Shown one piece after another: positions 54,841 through 63,899 of a DNA stretch of 64,000 bases. Where the stretch lies: the NCBI RefSeq assembly GCF_018130165.1, contig NZ_JAFCLZ010000003.1, positions 310,001-374,000 of the forward strand, read 5' to 3'. This DNA comes from Bradyrhizobium sp. JYMT SZCCT0180 (GTDB lineage Bacteria; Pseudomonadota; Alphaproteobacteria; Rhizobiales; Xanthobacteraceae). The notes beneath the pieces were generated by a model. That model was given only the letters and a program-made list of their open reading frames with translations, had not been told where the DNA came from and did no database searches. Made by a program: the position numbers and the translations under genes. How positions within the stretch are numbered: position 1 is the stretch's first letter; the number at the start of each line of letters is the position of its first letter.

Positions 54841-55233
54841 TCAATCGAGCGTGAGGACGCCTAAACCGGTGAGCCTCAATATTCCTTCTCGCATCTCGAC
54901 GAAACCCAGATCCAGGAGCACCGCCTGGTCATGTTCGCTGACAGGCGACATTTTCGTTCGTTTGCCTCTGATATCGCGCATCACCCAGCGGAGGCGGATC
55001 GCGGTGTCGAGGCCAAGTCCCGCCAGTAATGACTTTGCTTGTTCCGCCCGTCTCACCGCGTCCGCAGCATCGGGCATTGCGTCAGCTGCCGAAGCTTGAA
55101 CCGCGCGCTCCTCTTCGTTCGGTTGGTCAGGGGAAGTTGCCGGCAGAGGCTCAATACGAGTCGAAATCAGTGGAGGCTCGCGGAATAACTCCGAAAGAAC
55201 TTTGTCCAACTCCTGAAGTTTATCCGTACTCAT
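54841..55233 (-). CDS. MSTDKL-motif protein A, possible winged-helix C-terminus
   Basis: 130 aa from the ATG at 55233. N-terminal MSTDKLQELDKVLSELFREP, 12 of 20 residues identical to the protein starting at 56120. A Pro/Glu-rich linker follows, then LGLDTAIRLRWVMRDIRGKRTK and LLDLGFVEMREGILRLTGLGVL, which has the shape of the last helix and wing of a small DNA-binding domain. Soluble. Family unknown to me. Confidence 0.7.
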   Translation of the reverse strand: MSTDKLQELDKVLSELFREPPLISTRIEPLPATSPDQPNEEERAVQASAADAMPDAADAVRRAEQAKSLLAGLGLDTAIRLRWVMRDIRGKRTKMSPVSEHDQAVLLDLGFVEMREGILRLTGLGVLTLD

Positions 55234-55285
55234 TACTTGGCCTTCAACCCCGGGATCACCGGTGTGTTGGGATTGCGGATCCAAA

Positions 55286-55600
55286 TTAGCGCCGGACAGC
55301 CGCCTCCAGGAACTCCTGCACAGAGGGCGGCACTTGATCGTACTCGACAAATCGCCTGCGCAGCTCGTCGGCGATATCCATGGTCACGTCCCGCGACCAA
55401 CCCTCCGCCGTGTTGAAGGCGACGATGCGCGCTGGACGGCCGCATTGTTCGTTCATGAGGTCTCGGATCAGCGTCTCGCGATCGGTAGCCTCTTCGTCGA
55501 TCTCGCGCCAGGCTCGGCTCAAACGGGCGCCGAAGTCATCCAGTACCAGGTAAACGTCCTGATCCGCTTCTCTCGCCACGATCGACGGTGAGCGACGCAT
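55286..55600 (-). CDS. Hypothetical protein conserved in rhizobia
   Basis: 104 aa from the ATG at 55600 with GGGAG upstream. Acidic and soluble: DQDVYLVLDDFGARLSRAWRE, ATDRETLIRDLMNEQ, VAFNTAEGWSRDVTMDIADELRRR. I recall the motif FNTAEGWSRDV from uncharacterised Bradyrhizobium proteins; no function known. 52 bp before protein A. Confidence 0.72.
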   Translation of the reverse strand: MRRSPSIVAREADQDVYLVLDDFGARLSRAWREIDEEATDRETLIRDLMNEQCGRPARIVAFNTAEGWSRDVTMDIADELRRRFVEYDQVPPSVQEFLEAAVRR

Positions 55601-55961
55601 GACAGAACTCCCGCCCAGAAGACAATGCCAGCATCCAAAGGACGCACCGAAGTCGTCAATCGAAAGCAACACATCGAGAGGCTATTCAATAACAAAGATA
55701 TTCGATCCTGTGCGTAGCCCTTATGAGGTAATCCGCGGGCATCATCATGAATCCGGCCAGCCTGAGCAACCTCGCAAGCAAGTTTAGCTCTCCCGCTTGT
55801 GCAGAACGTGCAGGCGCCGATGGCCGAAGCGGCGGCGCTCTCGGGCGAACGCCCGCATGCATTGGCGAAGGCCGGCATCGTCCGCCCGGGGTCGTCTGGT
55901 ATCTCAGGTCATGCGGCAGAAGCCGATGGCTTAAGCCCGTGGGGCAGGGGCCTTGCCCTCG
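55601..55961. other. Intergenic region, about 360 bp
   Basis: Between divergent genes. Several frames are open (notably from 55747), but I see no convincing start or motif. It should contain two promoters. Confidence 0.45.
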
Positions 55962-56123
55962 ATGTTTTCACACGATGCCCTTTATGACGAACGGCGTCGT
56001 GGGCCTATATCGCTCGCCAACTTGCAGAGTATTGACAACTGGCCCCGCCAACAGGACGATCTGCCTGGTCGCCTCGAGACTATCCGCCGCGTGGTCGAGT
56101 TGTGGCCGAGGGTCAAAAAATGA
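55962..56123 (+). CDS. Small hypothetical protein, 53 aa
   Basis: Starts MFSHDALYDERRR and ends RRVVELWPRVKK. Its TGA overlaps the ATG of the next gene (ATGA at 56120), and the last 30 residues look like an amphipathic helix rich in Leu, Arg and Trp. The ribosome site is weak. The coupling to the next gene is the main reason to call it. Confidence 0.5.
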   Translation: MFSHDALYDERRRGPISLANLQSIDNWPRQQDDLPGRLETIRRVVELWPRVKK

Positions 56124-57154
56124 GCACAGATAAACTTGAGGTGCTACATAATACCGTAGCGGAGATACTGCGCGAGCCTGCCTCGCCCCCTACCTACTTT
56201 GACGAGGAGCCCGACGACGCAGCGCAGACTGGCGAACGGGTTGCGAAGGCTCCTGACAATCTTCGGCGGGTCACCGAAATTCCAATGGAGCATTTTGGAA
56301 AAGCGCCGCCTCGCGAAGCCCACGTCGTCCGCGACCCCAGGAACGAAATCCCCGGCATAGCTCGTCAATCACTCGCTGAACAATTCCCGGGTAGCCCTCA
56401 AGCGGATCCAGCAAATCAACTGGCTTCCAGGCTGTCGCACGAAGTCCCAGGCCCCCGGGCAGATCCGCAGACCAGGAGCATCAACGCGATTCGTCCGGCT
56501 GTCTCGGATAACCGGGTTTCGCCTGGCGGTTGGGCGTTACGTGGTATCGCCGGCATCCTGCTGGCAGGCGGTATCGGTGCAGGCCTTGCCACATGGTTGG
56601 GGTCGTCCGGCGATGCCGCGAAGACAGCTGCTTCACAACCTGCGCCGCTGGTCCAGACCGCGCCGACCGCCGCTGCCCTGCCGCCCGAGTTGACGCCGTT
56701 GCTACAGTCGATGTCGCGCGATCTTGCGAGCATGGGAAAAGAGATCGAGCAGCTCAAGGCCGATCGTGAACAAATGGCCCGCGACAATGCGAAGCTCAAC
56801 GAGCAATTCAGGGCGAGCCATGAACAACTGACCCGCGCTGTTGCCCAGCTTTCCGAACAACTCAAGGCAAGCCAGGAGCAAGCGGTGCGCGACAATGCAA
56901 GCGTGGCGGTGCAAATCAAGGGAATTCAGGAACAATTGACCGGCGTCATTTCCCGGGCTTCCGAACAGAGTGCGCCGCCCAGAATAGCCGCGACCCCGCC
57001 ACGGCCGACGCCTCCTTCGCCACGGCCAGCAGCTCCGGCGGTGCGCCAGCCGGCGTCAACACCCTCGTCGCCGCAGGCCAACGCCCAGCCGAGGGCCGAA
57101 AGGCCAAGATTGCCAGCGACGCCGCGGCCGCCAGCGCCTGCGCTTGCGCGCTAG
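56120..57154 (+). CDS. MSTDKL-motif protein B, membrane-anchored coiled coil
   Basis: 344 aa from the ATG at 56120. N-terminal MSTDKLEVLHNTVAEILREP (shared with protein A), a disordered linker of ~130 residues, one membrane segment (GWALRGIAGILLAGGIGAG, about 147-165), then a long coiled coil at about 195-285 (MSRDLASMGKEIEQLKADRE, repeated EQLxxxxAQLSEQLKAS) and a Pro/Ala-rich C-terminal tail that could cross peptidoglycan. Cytoplasmic N-terminus likely. Function unknown. Confidence 0.75.
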   Translation: MSTDKLEVLHNTVAEILREPASPPTYFDEEPDDAAQTGERVAKAPDNLRRVTEIPMEHFGKAPPREAHVVRDPRNEIPGIARQSLAEQFPGSPQADPANQLASRLSHEVPGPRADPQTRSINAIRPAVSDNRVSPGGWALRGIAGILLAGGIGAGLATWLGSSGDAAKTAASQPAPLVQTAPTAAALPPELTPLLQSMSRDLASMGKEIEQLKADREQMARDNAKLNEQFRASHEQLTRAVAQLSEQLKASQEQAVRDNASVAVQIKGIQEQLTGVISRASEQSAPPRIAATPPRPTPPSPRPAAPAVRQPASTPSSPQANAQPRAERPRLPATPRPPAPALAR

Positions 57155-57274
57155 AGCTGCTCTCTCACGTCCGGTCATGCCAAATAACAAGAGCCGATTG
57201 CCTTGCCTTCATGAAGGCAGTCGTGCGCTTCTGGCCGTGCGCCTTTGACCGCAGCATAGCTGATGGCAGCATAG

Positions 57275-58525
57275 CTAGTTAGGTGGCAGGACAAAGTCGG
57301 CCTGCCGGCTATCACGCCGCAAAACGATGATCGATCCATTGCGGGTCGTAAATCTGGCTCCGATCAATTTCGGAATCTTCTCCATGAGCTGAGACGGCAG
57401 CGGGATTGTTGTGATGCTGACCGTATCGCCAACATTGATCGCAGGCGCGCGCGGGCCCGCAGCCGGCGCGGGTTTGATAAAATCCCGGATTAGTCGAATT
57501 TCTTCTGAGGTCAGATTGAGCGCAGCTTGCTCGGTTCGAGGGGCAAGCCCGGGCTTGTTTTCAGCAGCGGACTTGTTTTGGGATTCCGCTTGCTGATCAG
57601 CTTTCTGCTTTGCTTTTTCCAGAAGATCCGCCTTGGCTGCGCGTTCCCTGAGAGGCGAGATTTCACGCTGGAGGGTTGCGATTTCCGATTTCAGGGATTT
57701 GATCTGGGTGAGGGCGATCACTCCTCCAGCGCACATCACGAGCACGAGCAGGGTGAGGAGCGCAATGGCTCCGCCTCCGACATTTCCGGTCCTTCGTACC
57801 GCCTTTGCGGTGGATCCGTCGCGCTCGAGATGACGCTGCCAGATCGCGCGAGCTTGCTGAAGCCTGGCAGCGATCGACTTGCTGAACCAGTTTCGGCGAG
57901 GCGGCTCGGGCGCGGGCGTCCTGGCCTCAGGAACAAAGTCTCGCGCCAAAAAAACGGGTGCGTCCGGCCGGCGCGGTACTTCCTGGGGAACCGGGACTGG
58001 ATTGCTGTTCTGTAGATCGGCGGCACCAACTTCCGGAGCTATGGGCCGGGCAATTCCTTCAAGCCGCAAACGGCCGCTCGCCTTCTGAGCCGCGGCAGGA
58101 ATTGTATTTACCGGAGGCATATCCTCGGCATTTCCGGTTTCTTCCACTCTATCGGGGACGACATCGATTTTATCCTCCCGCGGATCGAGATTGAAGATTT
58201 TCAGACGCTCCTCGGTGCCAATGAGATGATCGATCATTGTTAGTGAAGGAGGAGGTGATGGTGGGCGAAGGTCGAATGAGGGCTCGTTCGAGGCTTCCAA
58301 AGCCTTCAACGCAGATCGGCCTGCGTCGGTAATTCGAAATCCGTCGCCTTCCGGTGTCACCAGCCCCGACTGTAAAATGTCGATGTCATCGAGCGCGGAG
58401 GCAATCTCTTCCGATTGGTCTTCGTCGGCAGTGAGCGCCTCGACATCGTGCCTGAGCTCGTCAAGCGACGCGCGGCCGTCCGGGCGCTTTGTTAGCGCAG
58501 TCAGTATCGCCAACTTGAATTTCAC
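57275..58525 (-). CDS. Winged-helix / TM / coiled-coil protein of unknown function
   Basis: 416 aa from a GTG at 58525, preceded by GAGGGACAGT (an upstream TTG at 58570 is the alternative). N-terminal ~85 residues look like a winged helix (LAILTALTKRPDGRASLDEL, LVTPEGDGFRITDAGRSAL). A long linker follows, then a membrane segment (IALLTLLVLVMCAGGVIAL), a coiled coil (SEIATLQREISPLRERAAKAD) and a small C-terminal domain (VGDTVSITTIPLPSQL, ARFTTRNGSIIVLRRD). This is a membrane-tethered architecture with a possible DNA-binding head inside and a sensor or envelope contact outside. Confidence 0.72.
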   Translation of the reverse strand: MKFKLAILTALTKRPDGRASLDELRHDVEALTADEDQSEEIASALDDIDILQSGLVTPEGDGFRITDAGRSALKALEASNEPSFDLRPPSPPPSLTMIDHLIGTEERLKIFNLDPREDKIDVVPDRVEETGNAEDMPPVNTIPAAAQKASGRLRLEGIARPIAPEVGAADLQNSNPVPVPQEVPRRPDAPVFLARDFVPEARTPAPEPPRRNWFSKSIAARLQQARAIWQRHLERDGSTAKAVRRTGNVGGGAIALLTLLVLVMCAGGVIALTQIKSLKSEIATLQREISPLRERAAKADLLEKAKQKADQQAESQNKSAAENKPGLAPRTEQAALNLTSEEIRLIRDFIKPAPAAGPRAPAINVGDTVSITTIPLPSQLMEKIPKLIGARFTTRNGSIIVLRRDSRQADFVLPPN

Positions 58526-58866
58526 ACTGTCCCTCGGTGTTACGCTCCGTTTCGCTGATACCCCTCTCAATGGCGTTCAGCTCAAAATCTAAGATTCCTG
58601 ATCGTTCCTGATTGCCTATCGGATCATCGATCATTCCTGGCGCTGGTGCGAGCCCCTTCTTCAGCGCCTTATGGTCGCTGCCGGCGAAGGGCGTGGGGTG
58701 ATATTTCGGGGCAGTGAAGCGCGTCGTTCGATGAAAATGGACGGATTCCGCTTCACGCAGCGCTTGAGGCAGTGCCCTGTGAATAGGTGGGACAAGCCCT
58801 CAATCTTCGGTTTTCGGCACCCTGCATTGTGTCATCGTGAGTGATCCCGATACGCAGGAACTCTAC
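58526..58866. other. Intergenic region between divergent genes
   Basis: About 340 bp with no convincing gene. Short related strings such as GATCGTTCCTGAT and GATCATTCCTGG occur near 58600-58650 but form no clear array. Confidence 0.45.
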
Positions 58867-59214
58867 ATGAGCGAGCCAGTACGAGAAGTTTGCGCCGATC
58901 TTCTGATGCGCGCCAACAGCGCGGCTGAGGATGGCCCCCGTGGATTCGAGAACGCCACCATTTCAATCGTCGATGCACTTGCCAGGGAAGTAAGCACCGC
59001 TGATCTGGTCGCTATCAGCTACCGACTTCAAGCGTTATCCGGCCTTCCGATGAAACTGCACGGCCGCGAATACAAGCTGATCAATGAAGCTGCCTTCAAG
59101 GCAGCGGCGAGCTGTCCGCTGGTCTTGCGTGGTACATTCGGTGAAGTTGAATTTGACCGCGAAGAATTTTTGCGGCTCGCACTGTCTTTTGCCGAGCCGG
59201 CAGGTAACGGATGA
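58867..59214 (+). CDS. Hypothetical protein, 115 aa
   Basis: The ATG at 58867 has AGGAA seven bases before it; a GTG at 58837 would add ten residues. Soluble and acidic: SEPVREVCADLLMRANSAAE, ATISIVDALAREVSTADLVA, LPMKLHGREYKLINEAAF. No family recognised. Confidence 0.65.
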   Translation: MSEPVREVCADLLMRANSAAEDGPRGFENATISIVDALAREVSTADLVAISYRLQALSGLPMKLHGREYKLINEAAFKAAASCPLVLRGTFGEVEFDREEFLRLALSFAEPAGNG

Positions 59215-59513
59215 CCAAATCGGCTCCCTCATTGAACAGCCGCGTCGGTGGGGGATAAAATCGCAGCGTGCCGATCGGGATCGAACGTCACTTTGGATCG
59301 GCGGACTGTAGCGACGGGTGACGTAAACGAAGACCGCACCGATCGGCAGCAGGCCCGATCGGGGACGCCGTCCGATTCGACCGTATAGGCCCTTAGGGAT
59401 CAACTGCGTTGCCGCTCAGGACGCGGGATTCTCAAGTGGCCCTTGAAGGTGGCCCCGATGCAGAAGACGCCCGTCGGGCGCCGCGTCGAAACCTGAGAAC
59501 CGATTGAATTTGC

Positions 59514-59588
59514 TGGCTCCCCGGGCTGGATTCGAACCAGCGACCATTCGATTAACAGTCGAATGCTCTACCGCTGAGCTACCGAGGA
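59514..59588 (-). tRNA. tRNA-Asn (GTT)
   Basis: On the minus strand TCCTCGG...CCGGGGA form the acceptor stem (one G-T pair), CCA is encoded, the anticodon loop CTGTTAA gives GTT, and the T-loop is TTCGAAT. 75 nt. Confidence 0.96.
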
Positions 59589-59858
59589 ATAGGCGAAACA
59601 AATGTTCGCGAGCCGGGAGCGTATAACAAAGCCTTTCGGGCTTGCAAAGGACCAAATGTCCATCCCCGGCGCCATGGTGTACGGGGCCTGAAATCCCCGG
59701 TGGCTCAAGGATTTGCTGTCATTTCCGGTCCGGCGCGGGACATAACCGGCAACGCGCCTGTGCAAACCCGGCATCCGCGTGGAGCATGGCGCAAGCCGCC
59801 AATTCGACTCAATCCGATCCGAGTTTTGAAATTGCCGGGTTTCACGGGAGCCGAATCG

Positions 59859-60038
59859 ATGCCAGCCATTGCCGCCGACCTGATGAGAGCCGTGCCGTCG
59901 ATAGTGCCGAGCGATATTCCTGATCTCAGCGATGACGAATGCCTGTTCCGGCTGGCGCAAGCGCTTGCGGAACATGATTCCGAGCATCTGGACGAGGTCG
60001 CGCAGCTGATCGGCCGGCTTGCGGTCACGATCGAGTAG
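59859..60038 (+). CDS. Small acidic hypothetical protein, 59 aa
   Basis: From the ATG at 59859: MPAIAADLMRAVPSIV then DIPDLSDDECLFRLAQALAEHDSEHLDEVAQLIGRL, an Asp/Glu/Leu-rich helical protein. The frame is open upstream to 59700 but the start chosen gives the compact conserved-looking part. Function unknown. Confidence 0.55.
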   Translation: MPAIAADLMRAVPSIVPSDIPDLSDDECLFRLAQALAEHDSEHLDEVAQLIGRLAVTIE

Positions 60039-60200
60039 GGCGCCTTTCCCTTCGAATCCTGCGCCCGGTTGGCGCGCACGCCCGGCGTGTTGCGTTTTGC
60101 CGGAGCTTGTACCAAAGATGACCCCGGTTTCAGCTCTCCCGACGGCAACGCTGCTTGCTTTCAGGGTCTTAGCCCAAGGGTCTTCAAAGGGTCTTCGCCA

Positions 60201-60785
60201 ATGTCCGGTTTTTCGACCGCGCGCCAGAAAATGGTCGATGGTCAGGTGCGTCCCAGCGACGTCACCGATATCCGCATCATCGACGCCATGCTGGCGGTGC
60301 CGCGCGAGACCTTTGTCCCCGAAAACAAGCGCGCTTTGGCCTATCTGGACCTCGATCTCGAGGTCGGCGAGGGTGCTTCGGACAAGCAGTTCCTGATCAA
60401 GCCGGCGGTGCTGGCGAAGATGCTGCAGGCCGCCGAAATCAAGGAAACCGACAATGTTCTGGTGGTGGGCTGCGCCTGCGGATACGCCGCCGCCGTGATC
60501 GGCCAGTTTGCCGGGCAGGTCCACAGCGCGACCGGCGCCGACGGAGATCCCGCCAAGGCGCCCTTCGACGTCATCGTCCTGAACGGCGCGACCGAGATCG
60601 TGCCGCAAAAGCTGTATGAGCAACTCCGGGATGGCGGCCGGCTGGTCGGCGTTTTCGCGACCTCGCAGCCGCAGCGGGCTACCATCGTGACGCGTTCCCA
60701 TGGAGATTTCGGGAACCGGGCGCTGTTCGACGCCGCCGTGCCGGTGTTGCCGGGTATGGAACGGCTTCCAGCGTTCGTTTTCTAG
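60201..60785 (+). CDS. Pcm-like (protein-L-isoaspartate O-methyltransferase family) protein, shortened
   Basis: 194 aa from the ATG at 60201. The N-terminal part (MVDGQVRPSDVTDIRIIDAM, VPRETFVP) and motif I (VLVVGCACGYAAAVIGQFAG) are Pcm-like, and the post-motif APFDVIVLNGAT and DGGRLVGVF are present. Between them only about 12 residues occur, where family members have about 40-45, so the strand with the acidic SAM-ribose ligand and the next helix are missing. The frame is intact. Precedes tolC, as is common in this group. Activity is doubtful. Confidence 0.8.
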   Translation: MSGFSTARQKMVDGQVRPSDVTDIRIIDAMLAVPRETFVPENKRALAYLDLDLEVGEGASDKQFLIKPAVLAKMLQAAEIKETDNVLVVGCACGYAAAVIGQFAGQVHSATGADGDPAKAPFDVIVLNGATEIVPQKLYEQLRDGGRLVGVFATSQPQRATIVTRSHGDFGNRALFDAAVPVLPGMERLPAFVF

Positions 60786-60808
60786 ACACGTTTTCGAGCG
60801 AAAGGCTG

Positions 60809-60827
60809 CCCCGGACTTGATCCGGGG
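60809..60827. terminator. Hairpin after the Pcm-like gene
   Basis: CCCCGGA and TCCGGGG with a CTTGA loop, a perfect 7-bp stem 23 bp after the stop. No T-run. It resembles a short palindrome repeated in Bradyrhizobium intergenic DNA. Confidence 0.5.
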
Positions 60828-61052
60828 TGGAACTCGGTTGGCGTAAAGACGACGCGCCAAAACGTAAAAGGCGCCTGTTCAGGCCGTTAAAATCCCGTTC
60901 CGAATCAGAAGTGTGGCCCGTTTGCCCCACGTGAAGAGTTTCGACTGCTTTTGCTTGCTGGGTGGTTCCGTCGGGGCCCTGTGCGGAATAAGGTGAGCCG
61001 GGACTCACTTCGACTGAAGCGGCGTCCGGTTGTGTTTTGGCCGGCGAACTAA

Positions 61053-62477
61053 ATGATTGGATCACCATTGATGCGTGGGGTGAAGGTTTTTGCCGGAGCT
61101 GCGGCTTCGGTCCTTCTGTTAACTTCGATGGGCCCGACGCCCGCCCTTGCCGATACGATCGAGGCCGCGCTTGTGCGCGCCTATCAGAACAACCCACAGT
61201 TAAACGCGCAGCGGGCTCAGGTGCGCTTCACCGACGAAGCCGTGCCACAGGCGCTGTCGGGCTATCGCCCGAGGGTCGCCGTCACCGCCAGCGCCGGTTA
61301 TCAATATACCGACACGCACCTGACCTCGGGCGGCACCCCGGACGTGATCGTGCGGACCGGAGTTCACGGCACGAATGCGCCGCGCAGCGTCGGCGCCACC
61401 GTCACGCAGAACGTGTTCAACGGCCAGCAGACCGCCAACAGGACCCGCGCCGCCGAGAGCCAGGTTTCCGGTGCACGCGAAGCCTTGCGGGCGCTGGAGC
61501 AGAGCGTGCTGCTGTCGGCTGCCACGATCTACATGGACTACCTGCGCGACTCCGCGATCGTCGAGGTTCAGAAGAGCAACGTTCGCGTGCTCGAACAGAC
61601 GCTGAAGCAGACCAAGGACCGCTTCAATGTCGGCGAAGTGACCCGCACCGACGTCGCGCAATCGGAAGCACAGTTGGCCGCCGGCAGGACCCAGCAGCTC
61701 ACCGCCGAGTCCAACCTGAACACCACGCGTTCGAACTTCCGGCGCATCATCGGCAATGAGCCGGTAGCGCTGGCGCCGGGTTCGCCGGTCGATCGCTATT
61801 TGCCGGGCACGCTGCCCGGCGCCGTCGAACTCGGACTGACGCAAAATCCGAACGTCACCGCGGCGATGTACGGCATCGACGTCAGTTATCTCCAGGTCAA
61901 GGTCAACGAGGGCGCGTTGCTGCCGACCGTGAACCTCGTGGCATCGGTGCAGCAGTCCTACGAACAGCAGATGACGGTCTTCAGTACGTTCGGGGCGTCG
62001 GCTGTCGCGCAGCTCAATGTCCCGATCTACAATGGCGGCGCCGAATATTCGTTGATCCGCCAATCCAAGGAAACCCTCGCGCAGCAGCGCCTCACTCTCG
62101 AACAGCAGCGGGATCAGGCCCGCGCCAACGTCGTTACCGCCTGGGGACAGTTGGTGGCCGGCAAGGCGCAGGTGCAGTCGGCACAGGCGCAGGTCACGGC
62201 GTCCGAGATCGCGCTCAACGGCGTGCGCGAGGAAGCCAAGGCCGGACAGCGCACCACGCTCGACGTCTTGAACGCGCAGCAGGCGCTGGTCAACGCGCGC
62301 GTCGCGCTGGTCACCGCCCAGCACGACCGCGTCGTCGCGTCCTACTCGGTGCTCAACACGATCGGGCGCTTGTCACCGATCGTGCTCAAGCTGCCGACCA
62401 CGACCTATGATCCGAGCGTGCATTATCATCAGGTGCGCGACAGCTGGGTCGGTGTTCGCACCCCCGACGGCCGCTGA
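61053..62477 (+). CDS. tolC: TolC-family outer-membrane protein
   Basis: 474 aa. Signal peptide ending PALA, then two OEP domains. TolC-type features: TIEAALVRAYQNNPQLNAQRA at the N-terminus, VTQNVFNGQQTANRTRAAES, RVLEQTLKQTKDRFNVGEVT, VPIYNGGAEYSLIRQSKET and a C-terminal LGRLSP-like IGRLSP. Trimeric channel for type I secretion and efflux. No lipobox, unlike the NodT protein at 20.2 kb. An in-frame ATG six codons downstream is an alternative start. Confidence 0.92.
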   Translation: MIGSPLMRGVKVFAGAAASVLLLTSMGPTPALADTIEAALVRAYQNNPQLNAQRAQVRFTDEAVPQALSGYRPRVAVTASAGYQYTDTHLTSGGTPDVIVRTGVHGTNAPRSVGATVTQNVFNGQQTANRTRAAESQVSGAREALRALEQSVLLSAATIYMDYLRDSAIVEVQKSNVRVLEQTLKQTKDRFNVGEVTRTDVAQSEAQLAAGRTQQLTAESNLNTTRSNFRRIIGNEPVALAPGSPVDRYLPGTLPGAVELGLTQNPNVTAAMYGIDVSYLQVKVNEGALLPTVNLVASVQQSYEQQMTVFSTFGASAVAQLNVPIYNGGAEYSLIRQSKETLAQQRLTLEQQRDQARANVVTAWGQLVAGKAQVQSAQAQVTASEIALNGVREEAKAGQRTTLDVLNAQQALVNARVALVTAQHDRVVASYSVLNTIGRLSPIVLKLPTTTYDPSVHYHQVRDSWVGVRTPDGR

Positions 62478-62502
62478 TATCCCTCCGCCCGCATGCGTGC
62501 GG

Positions 62503-62600
62503 GATGACGAGCGTCACCTTGGGTTCACAAGCGTGACCCCGGGATGACAAGCGTCACCTTGGGATGACTACGTCACCCCCTTGGGGATGACAACGTCATT
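62503..62600. repeat. Imperfect tandem repeat of about 20 bp
   Basis: Five units with the core GATGACnAnCGTCACC, the first at 62503 and later ones at about 62523, 62543, 62563 and 62585. Each unit is itself palindromic (TGACG...CGTCA). The rest of the 400-bp gap between tolC and popZ shows no gene. Confidence 0.8.
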
Positions 62601-62885
62601 CGGCGGAATGATTCACCACCCGACGGGGAGTACGCCGGGTGTGTTGTTGCAATCACTTGTTGCCGTGACATAACTTTCTTGGAGGCAGCAGGGCGATTCG
62701 CACACCTTTTACGTCTACAGGCCGCGAGCCGGGTTGCTTTTGGGGAGCGGAACCCCGCGCGACGCATCGTGTGGGGTTGATCTGGGGACAAGTCTGGCTT
62801 GCGCGATGAAAATCCCGGCCTGCATATCCGGAACCGGCAAATCCCGAGTGGCTTGGTGTAAAATGGTTTCGATGTGGAGTCGGCG

Positions 62886-63641
62886 ATGACGCAACCTGCA
62901 AAGGTCCAAGAGCCCTCGATGGAGGAGATTCTGGCGTCGATCCGTCGCATCATCGCGGACGACGAAGCCAAGCCTGCCGCAGCCGAGAAGCCCGCCAGCC
63001 CGCCGCCATCAGCGAAGCCAGAGCCTCCGGCCGCCAGGCCGACGGCGATGAAGGATATTCCGCCGTCGGCGATCGCTCCCAAACCTTCTGAAGCAAAGCC
63101 AGCCGCCGCTGCGCCGAAGCCCGCGCCACCGCCGCCTGCGCCGGAGCCCGCCGCCAGCAACAACCAGGACGACATCGACGCGATGCTGGCAAGCCTCGAC
63201 GCGGCGACGCCGGAGGCCGATATCCGGCCGGCGCAACCCGAGGCCGACGTGTTCGAGCTCACCGACGAGATGGCGGTGCCGGATCCGCAGCCCGCGGCAT
63301 CCTCATTCCACAAGATCGAGCCGCAGGACGACATCGAGTTCACCGAGACCGCCGGGGCCAAGGCGCTGCACCGGCAGCCGGCCTACGAACCGCCGCTGTT
63401 TGAGAGCGCCGTGGAAGCTTCGCCGGCGCAGCAGATATTGTCGCGCTCGACCGTCTCCGCGGTCGAATCCGCCTTCAATTCGCTCGCCAACACCGTGCTC
63501 AGCAACAACGCCCGGACGCTGGAAGATCTGGTCAAGGAAATGCTGCGACCGATGCTGAAATCCTGGCTCGACGACAATCTCCCGGGATTGGTGGAGAAGC
63601 TCGTCAAAGCCGAAATCGAGCGGGTTTCGCGCGGGCGTTAA
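62886..63641 (+). CDS. popZ: PopZ-family polar organising protein (DUF2497)
   Basis: 251 aa from the ATG at 62886. N-terminal EPSMEEILASIRRIIADD, a long Pro/Ala-rich disordered middle, and the C-terminal oligomerisation domain NNARTLEDLVKEMLRPMLKSW with DDNLPGLVEKLVKAEIERV. PopZ forms polar condensates that anchor the ParB-parS centromere and recruit cell-cycle proteins. Location just before valS is usual in rhizobia. Confidence 0.92.
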   Translation: MTQPAKVQEPSMEEILASIRRIIADDEAKPAAAEKPASPPPSAKPEPPAARPTAMKDIPPSAIAPKPSEAKPAAAAPKPAPPPPAPEPAASNNQDDIDAMLASLDAATPEADIRPAQPEADVFELTDEMAVPDPQPAASSFHKIEPQDDIEFTETAGAKALHRQPAYEPPLFESAVEASPAQQILSRSTVSAVESAFNSLANTVLSNNARTLEDLVKEMLRPMLKSWLDDNLPGLVEKLVKAEIERVSRGR

Positions 63642-63899
63642 CCAGCTTGCAGCCGTTTGGCCCTTATTCAGCCACCCCCATTGGGCTTTATCGTGTTTTC
63701 GGCATACAGGTCCGGTTGACTTGATGCCTTGCGGCGGCTTTCTAGGGGCCCGTAAGGTTCCTGATTGCTTCAGAGTCGGGCGCTAGTCTGTTGTTTTTGA
63801 CGCGTTTTCCCGATGCGAACCGGTACCCGCTCACGGATCAGATCCGGGGGCATGCTTCGCGAAGACGCTTTGGCTTCCTCAAGACCCAATTGCATTGTC

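Noticed and set aside
57204-57276. Palindrome TGCCTTCATGAAGGCA and direct repeat GCAGCATAGCT after the coiled-coil genes
   Set aside because: Short, isolated, and in a convergent 120-bp gap; no more than a possible weak terminator.
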